Positions 30,046 through 38,282 of a DNA stretch of 64,000 nucleotides are shown here, piece by piece; position 1 is the stretch's first letter, and every line of letters begins with the position of its first letter. The position numbers and the translations under genes are program-made. Source of the stretch: Hydrogenophaga sp. BPS33. Lineage in GTDB: Bacteria; Pseudomonadota; Gammaproteobacteria; Burkholderiales; Burkholderiaceae_C. The notes under the pieces are model-generated. The model did no database searches, was not told the DNA's origin, and saw only the letters and a program-made list of their open reading frames with translations. The stretch is from NCBI RefSeq assembly GCF_009859475.1, contig NZ_CP044549.1, positions 6,067,501 through 6,131,500 on the forward strand, given 5' to 3'.

Positions 30046-30408
30046 TCAGACTTTCTTGATTTCGGAGATGCGGTTGCCCTCGCCGAGCAACACCACCCGG
30101 GGCTTCCAATGCGGCACGACGTCGTCGGCGACCGGCGCGTAGGTGCAAATGATCAGCAAATCGCCCACGTGCGCCTTGCGCGCGGCCGCGCCGTTGAGCG
30201 AAATCGCGCCCGAGCCGCGCGCGGCTTTGATGATGTAGGTGGAGAAGCGCTCGCCGTTGTTGACGTTGTAGAGCTCGATCTTCTCGAACTCGCGCATGTC
30301 GGCGGCGTCCAGCAGGTCTTCGTCGATCCCGCAAGAACCTTCGTAATGGAGGTCGGCTTCGGTCACGGTTGCGCGATGCAGTTTCGCGCGCAGCATTACT
30401 CGGTTCAT
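30046..30408 (-). CDS. panD: Aspartate 1-decarboxylase PanD
   Basis: A 120-residue proenzyme that makes beta-alanine for pantothenate and CoA. The self-cleavage site Gly24-Ser25 (YEGSCGID) will yield the pyruvoyl group, Lys9 ([11 protein letters not shown]) and Tyr57-58 region ([12 protein letters not shown]) complete the active site, and the length is normal. Unusually it sits inside the transhydrogenase operon, its ATG overlapping the pntAa stop by four bases, rather than with panB and panC. Co-expression with pntAB may link CoA supply to NADPH, though the functional logic is inference. Confidence 0.95.
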   Translation of the reverse strand: MNRVMLRAKLHRATVTEADLHYEGSCGIDEDLLDAADMREFEKIELYNVNNGERFSTYIIKAARGSGAISLNGAAARKAHVGDLLIICTYAPVADDVVPHWKPRVVLLGEGNRISEIKKV

Positions 30409-31538
30409 TTGCGTTTCACTTCACCGTTTTGGGTCATCAGGCAGGCGGCGACGATGTCGTCGTCCATCGGCACCTGCACCGCCGTCGCATCTTTGGGCAG
30501 CACGAGCTTGAGGAAATCGAGCACGTTGCGCGCATACAGCGCCGACGCATCGGCACCCACCATCGCCGCCAGGTTGGTCTCGCCCACGATGGTCACACCG
30601 TGTTTCACCACGGTCTTGTCCGCCTCGCTCAACGGGCAGTTGCCGCCCACACCGTCGGCACCCTTGCCCGCGGCAATGTCCACGATCACACTGCCCGGCT
30701 TCATCGCCTTGACCATCTCTTCGGTGATCAGCACCGGCGCGGCGCGCCCAGGGATCAGCGCGGTGGAGATCACCACGTCGGCCAGCGCCACGCGCTTGGC
30801 CACTTCCACCTTCTGGCGCTCCAGCCAGCTCGGCGGCATCGGGCGCGCGTAGCCACCCACGCCTTCGGCCGCTTCCTTCTCTTCGGCGGTCTCGTACGGC
30901 ACGTCGATGAACTTGCCGCCCAAGGACTCGACCTGCTCCTTCACGCTGGGGCGCACGTCGGACGCTTCGATCACCGCGCCCAGGCGCTTGGCCGTGGCAA
31001 TCGCTTGAAGACCGGCCACACCCACGCCGAGGATGACCACGCGCGCGGCCTTGACCGTGCCCGCCGCCGTCATGAGCATGGGAAAGAAGCGCTGGTAGTG
31101 GTGCGCGGCCAGCATGACGGCCTTGTAGCCGGCGATGTTGGCTTGCGAGGAGAGCACGTCCATGCTTTGTGCGCGCGTGGTGCGCGGCGCGGCTTCGAGT
31201 GCGAAGGCGGTGAGGCCCGCGCTGGCCATGCGTTGCAGGCCGGCGGCATCGAAGGGGTTGAGCATGCCGACCACGGTCGCGCCCGGCTTCATCAAAGCCA
31301 GCTCGCCATCGCTGGGCGCGCGCACCTTGAGCACCAGGTCACAACCCAGCGCGCCGGCCGCATCGGTGATCTCGGCACCGGCGGCCACAAAGGCCTCGTC
31401 GGTCACGCTGGCGGCCACGCCCGCGCCCGACTGCACGCGCACGCTGTGGCCTTGCGCCACGACTTTCTTCACCGTCTCCGGGGTCACGGCCACCCGGGTC
31501 TCGCCCGCTGTGGTCTCAGCGGGTACGCCTATCTGCAT
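30405..31538 (-). CDS. pntAa: NAD(P) transhydrogenase alpha subunit, NAD-binding part
   Basis: A 377-residue soluble subunit (domain I) that binds NAD(H). Conserved segments: [25 protein letters not shown] at the N-terminus, split by family-typical loops; the Rossmann motif [30 protein letters not shown] near residue 175, also split; and [18 protein letters not shown] near 255. It resembles alanine dehydrogenase, as the family does, but the operon context settles the call. First gene of its operon, divergent from the NUDIX gene across about 100 bases. Confidence 0.95.
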   Translation of the reverse strand: MQIGVPAETTAGETRVAVTPETVKKVVAQGHSVRVQSGAGVAASVTDEAFVAAGAEITDAAGALGCDLVLKVRAPSDGELALMKPGATVVGMLNPFDAAGLQRMASAGLTAFALEAAPRTTRAQSMDVLSSQANIAGYKAVMLAAHHYQRFFPMLMTAAGTVKAARVVILGVGVAGLQAIATAKRLGAVIEASDVRPSVKEQVESLGGKFIDVPYETAEEKEAAEGVGGYARPMPPSWLERQKVEVAKRVALADVVISTALIPGRAAPVLITEEMVKAMKPGSVIVDIAAGKGADGVGGNCPLSEADKTVVKHGVTIVGETNLAAMVGADASALYARNVLDFLKLVLPKDATAVQVPMDDDIVAACLMTQNGEVKRK

Positions 31539-31610
31539 GGAAGTCTCCTCACTCGATTTCGAAAGACAAATCCGGGCGAGGATAACTGAAAGCGGCAGGC
31601 TGAAAGCCTT

Positions 31611-31638
31611 TTGTCAGCTTTTATGGAACGCCCATAAT
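31611..31638 (+). promoter_or_regulatory. Sigma-70-type promoter of the NUDIX gene
   Basis: TTGTCA, 16 bases, CATAAT: each box matches the consensus at five of six positions. Transcription would begin near 31645, at or next to the ATG at 31646, which predicts a leaderless message. It also shows that the ATG at 31637, which overlaps the -10 box, cannot be the start on this transcript. Confidence 0.65.
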
Positions 31639-31645
31639 GCCCGCC

Positions 31646-32149
31646 ATGCAAGCCCGATGGAAACCCAATGTCACCGTCGCAGCCGTGATCGAGCGGGACG
31701 GGCGATTTCTGCTGGTCGAGGAACACACCTCCGAAGGCTTGCGCCTGAACAACCCGGCGGGCCATCTGGATCCTGGAGAAAGCCTGCTGGACGGCGTGGT
31801 TCGCGAAACGCTGGAAGAAACGACCCACCGTTTCACGCCCACGGCGTTGTTGGGCGTGTACCTGTCGCGCACACAGCGCAAGGGCCGGGGCGCGCAGCCC
31901 GATGAAGACATCACCTATCTGCGCTTCGCCTACTGTGGCGAACTCGGCGAAACGGTGCCGGGCCGCACGCTGGACGCCGGCATCGTGCGCACGCTCTGGT
32001 TGACCCCCGACGAAATCCGCGACAGCGCCGAGCGCCTGCGCAGCCCGCTGGTGCTGCGTTGCATGGAAGACCATCTGGCGGGCCAGCGCCATCCGCTGTC
32101 CATGGTGTTCGTCGATGCGTCGGTAACGACCGGCATCGCGCCACGCTGA
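31646..32149 (+). CDS. NUDIX hydrolase, NudJ-like
   Basis: A 167-residue pyrophosphohydrolase. The Nudix box GHLDPGESLLDGVVRETLEETTHRF (about residues 37-61, given here in two parts by its keys G, E, RE, EE) carries the metal-binding RETLEE core. The sequence, including FLLVEEHTSEGLRLNNPAGHL, is close to NudJ (YmfB), which in E. coli lies next to mnmA; mnmA is also near here but on the opposite strand, with a signalling island between. The start MQARWKPNVTV at 31646 fits the promoter position; an ATG nine bases earlier overlaps the -10 box. Confidence 0.9.
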   Translation: MQARWKPNVTVAAVIERDGRFLLVEEHTSEGLRLNNPAGHLDPGESLLDGVVRETLEETTHRFTPTALLGVYLSRTQRKGRGAQPDEDITYLRFAYCGELGETVPGRTLDAGIVRTLWLTPDEIRDSAERLRSPLVLRCMEDHLAGQRHPLSMVFVDASVTTGIAPR

Positions 32150-32157
32150 CGCGGCAA

Positions 32158-32967
32158 TCAGAGAACCATCAATAGCGCGGCCGGCGCCGGGTTGTGGCGG
32201 CGCGCCTGCGCCAGAGGCACGCGCAGGGAAAAACACGAACCCCTGCCTGGCACGGACCGCAGTGCGACACCGATGCCCAGCACCCGCGCGCCGCTCTTCA
32301 CGATCGGAAGCCCCAGCCCTGCTCCGCGGTCGGCCTCGGGAGCATCGCGGAAGAACGCCTCGAAAACGCGTTCGTGGCACATCGGATCGATGCCCGGGCC
32401 CGTGTCCCAGACCTGCAGCAACAGACTGGCACCACTGTGTCGGCTGGCCACCACCACCCCACCGCTGGCGGTGAAGCGGATCGCGTTGTCCACCAAGTGG
32501 CTCAACATGCGTTCGAGCAGCACCGGGTTGCTGCGGACCTTGGCGATGGACGGCGTCACATCCCAGCGCAACCGCTTGCCCGTCGCCAAGGGGCCGAACA
32601 CCTCATCGACATGGTCCAGCAGGGATTGCACGGAAAAATCGACCAGACCGGGCTGGAGAGCACCCGAGTCCAGACTGGCGATGAGCCCCAATGCGTCGAT
32701 CCGGTCGCCCACGGAACTCAAGGACGCCCGCATCTGAGGCCAGGCCGGCCCGCCCGTCGCCCGCTCAGCTTGGCGCAGCGGATCATCGCGGGCCTGGCCC
32801 GAAACCTCCAGGGGTTGGCGCAAGTACGCCGCGACCGCCATCAACAAACGCGCGCGCTCTGGCGCAAGCCGCCGGGACTCGGCCCCGGCCGCCGCTCGGG
32901 ATCGACCACGCAACCCGGACATGAATTGCGACAGCCAATTCAATGGCGTCGTGTTCCGCACAAACAT
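32158..32967 (-). CDS. Histidine-kinase-like ATPase lacking the phosphoacceptor His
   Basis: A 269-residue cytoplasmic protein without signal peptide, membrane segment or sensor domain. The C-terminal HATPase domain is intact: N box HLVDNAIRFT (Asn161), G1 DTGPGID (188-194) and G2 GAGLGL (215-220). The dimerisation helix shows MAVAAYLRQPLEV, which aligns with the SHDLRQPL H-box of a large kinase family, but Ser-His-Asp has become Ala46-Ala47-Tyr48, so it cannot be phosphorylated at the usual place. Start at 32967 has GGGGAGG seven bases upstream. It is back to back with a small gene and a tandem receiver gene, likely partners. It may act as a phosphatase, an ATP-gated scaffold or a relic. Confidence 0.8.
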   Translation of the reverse strand: MFVRNTTPLNWLSQFMSGLRGRSRAAAGAESRRLAPERARLLMAVAAYLRQPLEVSGQARDDPLRQAERATGGPAWPQMRASLSSVGDRIDALGLIASLDSGALQPGLVDFSVQSLLDHVDEVFGPLATGKRLRWDVTPSIAKVRSNPVLLERMLSHLVDNAIRFTASGGVVVASRHSGASLLLQVWDTGPGIDPMCHERVFEAFFRDAPEADRGAGLGLPIVKSGARVLGIGVALRSVPGRGSCFSLRVPLAQARRHNPAPAALLMVL

Positions 32968-33198
32968 GGCATGCCTCCCCGTCTCAATTGCAACCGCAAA
33001 TTCCTCAGAAGCGCAGGCATCGGGCAAATCCATCCGCACAACGCCGCCCCCCCGAGAAATCGCCATTGTTCGAAGCACGCCATCCATTCGGCCATACCAC
33101 CGCGGCAGTATTTTCAGGATTTCATCACCGCCAATACCCCCGACTGCATTGCAAGGGATCCACAGCCCCAATTTCCTCCCAAATACTACTTGCGCGGT

Positions 33199-33516
33199 AT
33201 GTATGCAATGCCACCCTCTGCCTACCATGCGCCCCTGGTCAACGGCCGATCGGGCGAGCACGGCTTTCACGCCTTCGATTCCGATGCTATTGCCCGTGTA
33301 CACCTGCTCCCCATCGAACTCAAGGAATTCGCGGTGGCCATTCCATTCAAATCAACCCACCATTTCACCGCGGGCCATTACGCCATCGTCGGAATGATCG
33401 ACATGTCCCTGCTCCATTTCCAATCATGCGCATTGAATTTCCTGGAATCGGTGCAAACCGAAGCAATTCGAGCCAGCCAGGAAGAGCAAACCCAGACACT
33501 GGGGCCCGGCGCATGA
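33199..33516 (+). CDS. Small hypothetical protein coupled to tandem receiver
   Basis: A 105-residue protein that starts MYAMPPSAYHAPLVNG. The best argument that it is real is its TGA, which overlaps the ATG of the tandem receiver gene as ATGA. Residues 30-68 (AFDSDAIARVHLLPIELKEF, then AIVGMIDMSLL) vaguely recall the N-terminal part of SapC-type proteins, but I would not name it. The C-terminal 25 residues look helical and amphipathic. No clear ribosome-binding site precedes the ATG, and the frame remains open upstream, so the true start could be earlier. The coding stretch and its 230-base upstream spacer are visibly AT-richer than their neighbours, a hint of horizontal origin. Confidence 0.5.
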   Translation: MYAMPPSAYHAPLVNGRSGEHGFHAFDSDAIARVHLLPIELKEFAVAIPFKSTHHFTAGHYAIVGMIDMSLLHFQSCALNFLESVQTEAIRASQEEQTQTLGPGA

Positions 33517-34388
33517 GGTGGGACAGCGTGAGAAAACCGCGCGTGCTCTGCGTGGACGACGAGCCCGAGGTGCTGCGGGCACTCCAATGGCTTCTGGACG
33601 CGTCGTTCGAGGTCTCCTGCACCACCGATGCACGCGAAGGACGCGCGCGCTTGCGCTGCGATGATTTCGAGGTCGTTATCAGCGATCTGCGCATGCCGCA
33701 GATGCTCGGCACCGAGTTGCTGCAGTGGGCGCGCATCGAATCGCCCAACACGATGCGCTTGATGCTCGCCGAGCCACCGGATTTCGCCGAGGTGGTGGAC
33801 GCGGTCAACGCCAGCGAGGTGTTCCGGCTCTTGCCCAAGCCGTGGGACGCGCCCCAGTTGCTGGACACGGTGGACTACGCCGCGGCGGTGGCGCGCAGTG
33901 TGCCGCTGATCGAACCTGAGGGAGCCGGTGGTGGGTCGATCCGGGAAGAAGAGGCGGTGGTCTTGCTGGACCCCGACCCGGCGATCGAGTCGCAGGTTCG
34001 CGCATGCCTGGATGCACAGACGCGGTTGTACTGGGCACGCAGTCCCGGCGAAGCCGATGCCTTGTTGGCGCGCCACGCCGTGGCCGTGCTCGTGGTTGAG
34101 CCCCAGATCGGCAGCGCGTCCACGCTCGAGCTGATCCATGCACTCAAAAGCCGCCAGCCCCATGCCGTGCCGGTGGCGTTGAGTGCCGAACGAGACCCCA
34201 CGCTGCTCATCCGCCTGATCAACGAGGCGCAGATCTTCCGCTTCCTGAGCAAGCCGGTGGTGCACCCCTATGCCCGCCGCACAGTCCAGGCCGCGTTGGC
34301 GCAGCACAGGGCCTTGCTCGCGCAGCCTCTGCGCACCGCACGGCATGCGGTGCAACGCCCGGCGAACGACGGCCAGGCGTTCGTGTAA
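33513..34388 (+). CDS. Tandem receiver protein, second receiver degenerate
   Basis: A 291-residue protein made of two response-regulator receiver domains and no output domain. The first (residues 8-125) has the acidic pair Asp15-Asp16, phosphoacceptor Asp58 in VVISDLRMP and Lys109 in LPKPWD, but Ala86 replaces the usual Thr/Ser. It resembles receivers of the RpfG/HD-GYP and hybrid-kinase group (FRLLPKPWD). The second (about 147-265) keeps Asp153, Asp155 and Lys247 (FLSKPV), but Glu196 stands at the phosphorylation site (VLVVEPQ), which could mimic a phosphorylated state. It is coupled to the small upstream gene and divergent from the His-less kinase-like gene. Confidence 0.85.
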   Translation: MRWDSVRKPRVLCVDDEPEVLRALQWLLDASFEVSCTTDAREGRARLRCDDFEVVISDLRMPQMLGTELLQWARIESPNTMRLMLAEPPDFAEVVDAVNASEVFRLLPKPWDAPQLLDTVDYAAAVARSVPLIEPEGAGGGSIREEEAVVLLDPDPAIESQVRACLDAQTRLYWARSPGEADALLARHAVAVLVVEPQIGSASTLELIHALKSRQPHAVPVALSAERDPTLLIRLINEAQIFRFLSKPVVHPYARRTVQAALAQHRALLAQPLRTARHAVQRPANDGQAFV

Positions 34389-34391
34389 TGC

Positions 34392-35501
34392 TCAACCCGT
34401 ACCCGAAGTGATCACGCCGCCACCCAGGCACACGTCGCCGTCGTACAGCACCGCACTCTGGCCCGGCGTCACCGCCCACTGCGGTTCGCGGAACGCGAGT
34501 GCGAAGTCGGTCTGGCCATGGGCTTCGAAATGGCAGGCCGCGTCGGCCTGGCGGTACCGCGTCTTGGCGGCGATGTCGGCCGGTGCCGGCGCCTGGCCCG
34601 ACACCCAGCTCGCATCCTGCGCCCGCAAGCGGGGCGACAGCAACCAGGGGTGATCGTGGCCCTGGACCACCCACAACGTGTTCTTCTCGATGTCCTTGCG
34701 CGCCACGAACCAGGGCGCGTGGTCGTTGCCACCCTTTTGCGCGCCTTTCTCGCGCACGCCGCCAATGCCCAGGCCCTGGCGTTGACCCAGCGTGTAGAAG
34801 CTCAATCCCACGTGCTGGCCGAGCACGCGGCCTTTCGCATCCTTGATCGGCCCCGGCTCTTTCGCGATGTAGCGGTTGAGGAAATCGCGGAAGGGCCGCT
34901 CGCCGATGAAGCAGATGCCGGTGCTGTCCTTCTTCTTCGCATTGGGCAGCGCGATCTCGGCGGCCAAGCGGCGCACCTCGGTCTTGGGCAACTCGCCCAC
35001 AGGAAACAGGGTCTTGCTCAGTTGCGCCTGGTTGAGCCGGTGCAGGAAGTAGCTCTGGTCTTTCAAGGGGTCCTTGCCCTTGAGCAACTCGAACCGGCCC
35101 CCGCGTTCGCGCACACGGGCGTAGTGGCCCGTGGCGATTTTCTCGGCGCCCAGGCGCATGGCGTGGTCGAGAAAGGCCTTGAACTTGATTTCGGCGTTGC
35201 AGAGGACGTCCGGGTTCGGCGTGCGCCCGGCCTGGTATTCGCGCAGGAACTCGGCGAACACGCGGTCCTTGTATTCGGCGGCGAAGTTCACGTGCTCGAT
35301 CTCGATGCCCAAGACGTCGGCCACGCTCGCGGCGTCCAGGAAATCCTGGCGCGTGGAGCAGTACTCGCCGTCGTCGTCGTCCTCCCAGTTCTTCATGAAG
35401 ATGCCGATGACTTCGTGGCCCTGCTGCTTGAGCAGATACGCACTCACCGCGGAGTCCACGCCTCCGCTCAATCCCACCACCACACGCTGTTTGCTTGCCA
35501 T
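34392..35501 (-). CDS. mnmA: tRNA-specific 2-thiouridylase MnmA
   Basis: A 369-residue ATP-dependent enzyme that thiolates U34 of Lys, Glu and Gln tRNAs. PP-loop [13 protein letters not shown] near residue 10, catalytic Cys101 in NPDVLCN and Cys197 in STGICFIG, all conserved. The start [14 protein letters not shown] at 35501 follows the family; upstream in-frame sequence would add 24 unlikely residues. Convergent with the tandem receiver gene, with only three bases between the stops, so the two probably limit each other's 3' ends. Confidence 0.96.
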   Translation of the reverse strand: MASKQRVVVGLSGGVDSAVSAYLLKQQGHEVIGIFMKNWEDDDDGEYCSTRQDFLDAASVADVLGIEIEHVNFAAEYKDRVFAEFLREYQAGRTPNPDVLCNAEIKFKAFLDHAMRLGAEKIATGHYARVRERGGRFELLKGKDPLKDQSYFLHRLNQAQLSKTLFPVGELPKTEVRRLAAEIALPNAKKKDSTGICFIGERPFRDFLNRYIAKEPGPIKDAKGRVLGQHVGLSFYTLGQRQGLGIGGVREKGAQKGGNDHAPWFVARKDIEKNTLWVVQGHDHPWLLSPRLRAQDASWVSGQAPAPADIAAKTRYRQADAACHFEAHGQTDFALAFREPQWAVTPGQSAVLYDGDVCLGGGVITSGTG

Positions 35502-35599
35502 CGGGCGATTATCCCGGTGCGGCAATCCACCCGAGGCGCATGGGGTGACTGCGCCCCCGCACGGTCGAACCATGCAGCCCCCCGTGGCACACTGCGCCG

Positions 35600-36004
35600 A
35601 TGCCCATCGCCATCGATCCCGCCGAGGTGGAGTTCACCGCCATCCGCGCCCAGGGCGCGGGCGGGCAGAACGTCAACAAGGTGTCCAACGCGGTACACCT
35701 GCGTTTTGCGGTTCATGCGTCTTCGCTGCCCGAGGCGGTGAAGGCGCGCCTGCTCGCGCTGAGCGACCAGCGCATCACAACCGAAGGCGTGGTGGTGATC
35801 AAGGCACAGACCAGCCGCAGCCTGGAGCAGAACAAGGCCGAAGCGCTGGAACGCCTGCAAGCGCTGGTGGACAGCGTGGCCACCGTGCCCAAGTCGCGCA
35901 AGGCCACCAAGCCCACCTACGGTTCGACCCAGCGGCGGCTCGAAGGCAAGGCCTCTCGCTCCAGCGTCAAGCAATTGCGCGGCCGCGTGCGCGGCATCGA
36001 CTGA
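35600..36004 (+). CDS. arfB: Alternative ribosome-rescue factor ArfB (peptidyl-tRNA hydrolase)
   Basis: A 134-residue release-factor-like protein that frees ribosomes stalled on truncated mRNA. The catalytic GGQ lies in [21 protein letters not shown] (split by the family loop, GGQ at about residues 21-23), and the basic C-terminal tail ([22 protein letters not shown]) that enters the empty mRNA channel is present. Length matches E. coli YaeJ (140). Divergent from mnmA. Confidence 0.95.
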   Translation: MPIAIDPAEVEFTAIRAQGAGGQNVNKVSNAVHLRFAVHASSLPEAVKARLLALSDQRITTEGVVVIKAQTSRSLEQNKAEALERLQALVDSVATVPKSRKATKPTYGSTQRRLEGKASRSSVKQLRGRVRGID

Positions 36005-36023
36005 AAGCCGCGCATCTTTTGCG

Positions 36024-36060
36024 TTAAGGTTTTTTTAGGGTTCCTTTAAGCGCTATTTAG
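36024..36060 (+). promoter_or_regulatory. Four phase-locked TTAA/TTAG half-sites upstream of hemerythrin gene
   Basis: TTAA at 36024, TTAG at 36035, TTAA at 36046 and TTAG at 36057 repeat with an exact 11-base period. This is the spacing used by OmpR-family winged-helix regulators of the PmrA/QseB group (two half-sites one helical turn apart). The array ends 23 bases before a possible -10 box, TAGACT at 36084, so bound regulator would touch the -35 region. Similar arrays occur at 47301-47326 and 45168-45182. Confidence 0.65.
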
Positions 36061-36166
36061 CAGCGCACGGCGACGGCCATTCCTAGACTGCATGCCATGA
36101 TTCGTGGCGCATGGGGTGCCACGGTCACACCCGAAAAGGCGGGCCCGGCCCGCACAAGGAATCCAC

Positions 36167-36910
36167 ATGCAATCCCACCTTCTCGAATTGGCCCAAGTGG
36201 TCGCCACCGCCCGCACCGGCCAGGGCCGCTTCAACCTGTATGCCGGCATCCACAAGGCCTTGCGCGCCTTCATGGTCGACACGCTCACCGCGATCGGCCG
36301 CACCGACCCGGCGAACCCGGCGGGCGTCGCGCACACGGCACAGCAGACGCTGGCGCTGCTCGGCCTGTTCGAAGGCCACCTCCAGCATGAAAATGGCTTC
36401 GTACATCCCGCGCTGGACGCGCGCTGCCCCGGTGTGGCAAGCCGCATCGCTGGCGAGCACGTGGAGCACGAACACCACATCGCCCACCTGCGCAGCGTGA
36501 CGCAGGCCCTGGCGCAGGGCGACACCCGCGAGCGCGAGGCGGCACTGTACGCGCTCTACCTCGGCATGGCCCGATTCGTGGCCGACAACCTGCAGCACAT
36601 GCACATCGAAGAGACGGTGCACAACCCGGCGCTCTGGGCGGCCTACAGCGACGAGGAACTGATCGCGATCCACGACGCCCTGGTGGCCGCCGTGACGCCT
36701 GAGCACATGGCGCTGGTCACGCGCTGGATGCTGCCGAACCTCAACGCCCCCGAGCGGCTGGAGATGATGCAGGGCATGCGCGCCAGCGCCCCCCCACCGG
36801 CGTTCCAAGGCATGGTGGACGCCGCGCGGGGCCTGCTGCCACAGGCCGATTGGGTCCAGCTCGCGCGCGGCCTGGCGCTCCCGATCGCGTCCGGCTTGAT
36901 GACGGCCTAA
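36167..36910 (+). CDS. Hemerythrin-domain protein
   Basis: A 247-residue soluble protein with an HHE cation-binding four-helix bundle in its N-terminal 150 residues. The di-iron ligands are visible in order: His in GIHKALRAF, HLQHENGFVHPAL (His, Glu, His), EHVEHEHHIAHL and, later, HMHIEETVHNP. Such proteins bind oxygen, NO or iron. The last 90 residues form a second helical region without recognised motif. Start at 36167 has AAGGAA six bases upstream. It is preceded by a four-unit regulator array and converges on the GAF/split-barrel gene, with stops overlapping by two bases. Confidence 0.88.
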   Translation: MQSHLLELAQVVATARTGQGRFNLYAGIHKALRAFMVDTLTAIGRTDPANPAGVAHTAQQTLALLGLFEGHLQHENGFVHPALDARCPGVASRIAGEHVEHEHHIAHLRSVTQALAQGDTREREAALYALYLGMARFVADNLQHMHIEETVHNPALWAAYSDEELIAIHDALVAAVTPEHMALVTRWMLPNLNAPERLEMMQGMRASAPPPAFQGMVDAARGLLPQADWVQLARGLALPIASGLMTA

Positions 36911-38280
36911 GCGGCCACGTCCTCCAGCTGAACCGGACCCAGTGCTTCGAAGCGGAAGCAGCCGCGCCCGGTCTTCTGGATGCGCAGCTGCGGGCACTGC
37001 TCGGCCAACCGCCGGTGCAGCAGCCACAGGCGCGCCTCCAGGTTGTCGGCCACGTCGGGCAGGCGCAGCGACGCGTCCAGGCGCAGTTCGCGGTTGGTGA
37101 ACTCGTGGCGGCCGTTGCGCTCCCGGTCCTGCAGCAACTTCCACAGAATCGCGCCGGCCACGCCCTTGATCAGGTAGCTGTGGTTGACGAAGATGCTGTC
37201 GTTGCTGCGGTAGTGGCGCACGTGCAGCGCCGGCCCCGCGGGCTGAGGCGTGGCCGTGGCGGCGGCGTTCGCTGGCGCGGCGGCGCGTTCGTCTTCGCAA
37301 GCGTCTTCGGCCTCCTGCATCAGATCGATCGCCGCGCCGAGCTGGCCGCCCAAAGCGACCAGCACGTCCTCCTCTTCGAAGCCGAACTGCATGTCCTCGC
37401 GGCCCTCGACGAAGAGCACGCCGATGACACGGTCGGCCGACAGCAAGGGCACCGCCATCTGGCTGCGCGGCTCGGGCAGGCCCGGGTAGGGAATGTCGGT
37501 GCCCGCAGGACCACTGCCTTCGCTCACCAGGCTGTCGCGCATGGCGCGGCTGTAGAGGTAGGCGCTGGCCATGTGCATGATGCGCACCGGCGTGCGCTCG
37601 CGCGCGGCCACGCCGATCACGCCGTCGCCCATGGCGATCTCCGATCCCACGCCCGAGGTGGCATAGCCTCGGCTGGCCACGGTGTAGAGGCGTTGCGTGG
37701 CCGGATCGAGAATGAGCAGCATCGCATGGTGCATGGCCAGCTCGTGCTCCAACGCGTCCAGCGCGGCATGGAGCAAAGCGCCCAGGCTGCACGCCGCCGA
37801 CAGGCGCACGCTCGCGCGGCGCAGCGCGGCCAAGGCATGCGGGCGCGACCGCCGCACCGGCAAAGGCTCGCTCAAAGGCGCCTGCGGCAAGCGTTCGACC
37901 TCGATCACCTCGTGGATGTCGGAGCCGAGCAGGCGAAACACATCGGCCATGCCGGTGTGCGAGGCAATGCCAGCAAGCTGCGCCTTCATGCTCTCGAACA
38001 CCGCGCCCTCGGTCTCGGTGCGCAGGTAGCGCAAATGCAGGCGGTAGAACACCGCGTTGATCGGGTTGAGCACCAGCAGCGTGGAGCGCGGGTTCGCCAG
38101 CAGGTTCTGGCGCGTCTTGTTGAAAAACTGGAACGACAGCGCGACGTGCTGCGGGTCCACGTAGTACACCTGCGAGAGGTAGGCCACGTTGGGCGTGCCG
38201 TCGACCGCGCTGGTGGCCATGATGGCGGGAATGGCCCCTTCCAGGCAGGGTCGCACTTCGTCCAGCTTGGCGCTCTTCAT
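36907..38280 (-). CDS. FMN split-barrel plus GAF domain protein
   Basis: A 457-residue soluble multidomain protein. Residues 1-120 look like a pyridoxamine-phosphate-oxidase-type flavin-binding split barrel (PAIMATSAVDGTPNVAYLSQVYYVD, split here by its turn). About residues 160-310 form a GAF domain (LHAALDALEHELAMHHAMLLILD ... SQMAVPLLSADRVIGVLFVEG). After an Ala/Pro-rich linker, residues 360-457 form a basic domain resembling a winged helix (FTNRELRLDASLRLPDVADNLEARLWLLHRRL, in parts). A redox or ligand sensor is the best guess. ATG at 38280 was chosen over a GTG at 38286 because AAGG sits six bases ahead of it. It overlaps or abuts the second split-barrel gene, so the two are an operon. 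Confidence 0.75.
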   Translation of the reverse strand: MKSAKLDEVRPCLEGAIPAIMATSAVDGTPNVAYLSQVYYVDPQHVALSFQFFNKTRQNLLANPRSTLLVLNPINAVFYRLHLRYLRTETEGAVFESMKAQLAGIASHTGMADVFRLLGSDIHEVIEVERLPQAPLSEPLPVRRSRPHALAALRRASVRLSAACSLGALLHAALDALEHELAMHHAMLLILDPATQRLYTVASRGYATSGVGSEIAMGDGVIGVAARERTPVRIMHMASAYLYSRAMRDSLVSEGSGPAGTDIPYPGLPEPRSQMAVPLLSADRVIGVLFVEGREDMQFGFEEEDVLVALGGQLGAAIDLMQEAEDACEDERAAAPANAAATATPQPAGPALHVRHYRSNDSIFVNHSYLIKGVAGAILWKLLQDRERNGRHEFTNRELRLDASLRLPDVADNLEARLWLLHRRLAEQCPQLRIQKTGRGCFRFEALGPVQLEDVAA

Positions 38281-38282
38281 GC

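Noticed and set aside
29708..31538. pntA split as an assembly or sequencing artefact
   Set aside because: An intact panD with its own coupled start lies between the halves, and split PntA subunits are normal in many bacteria.
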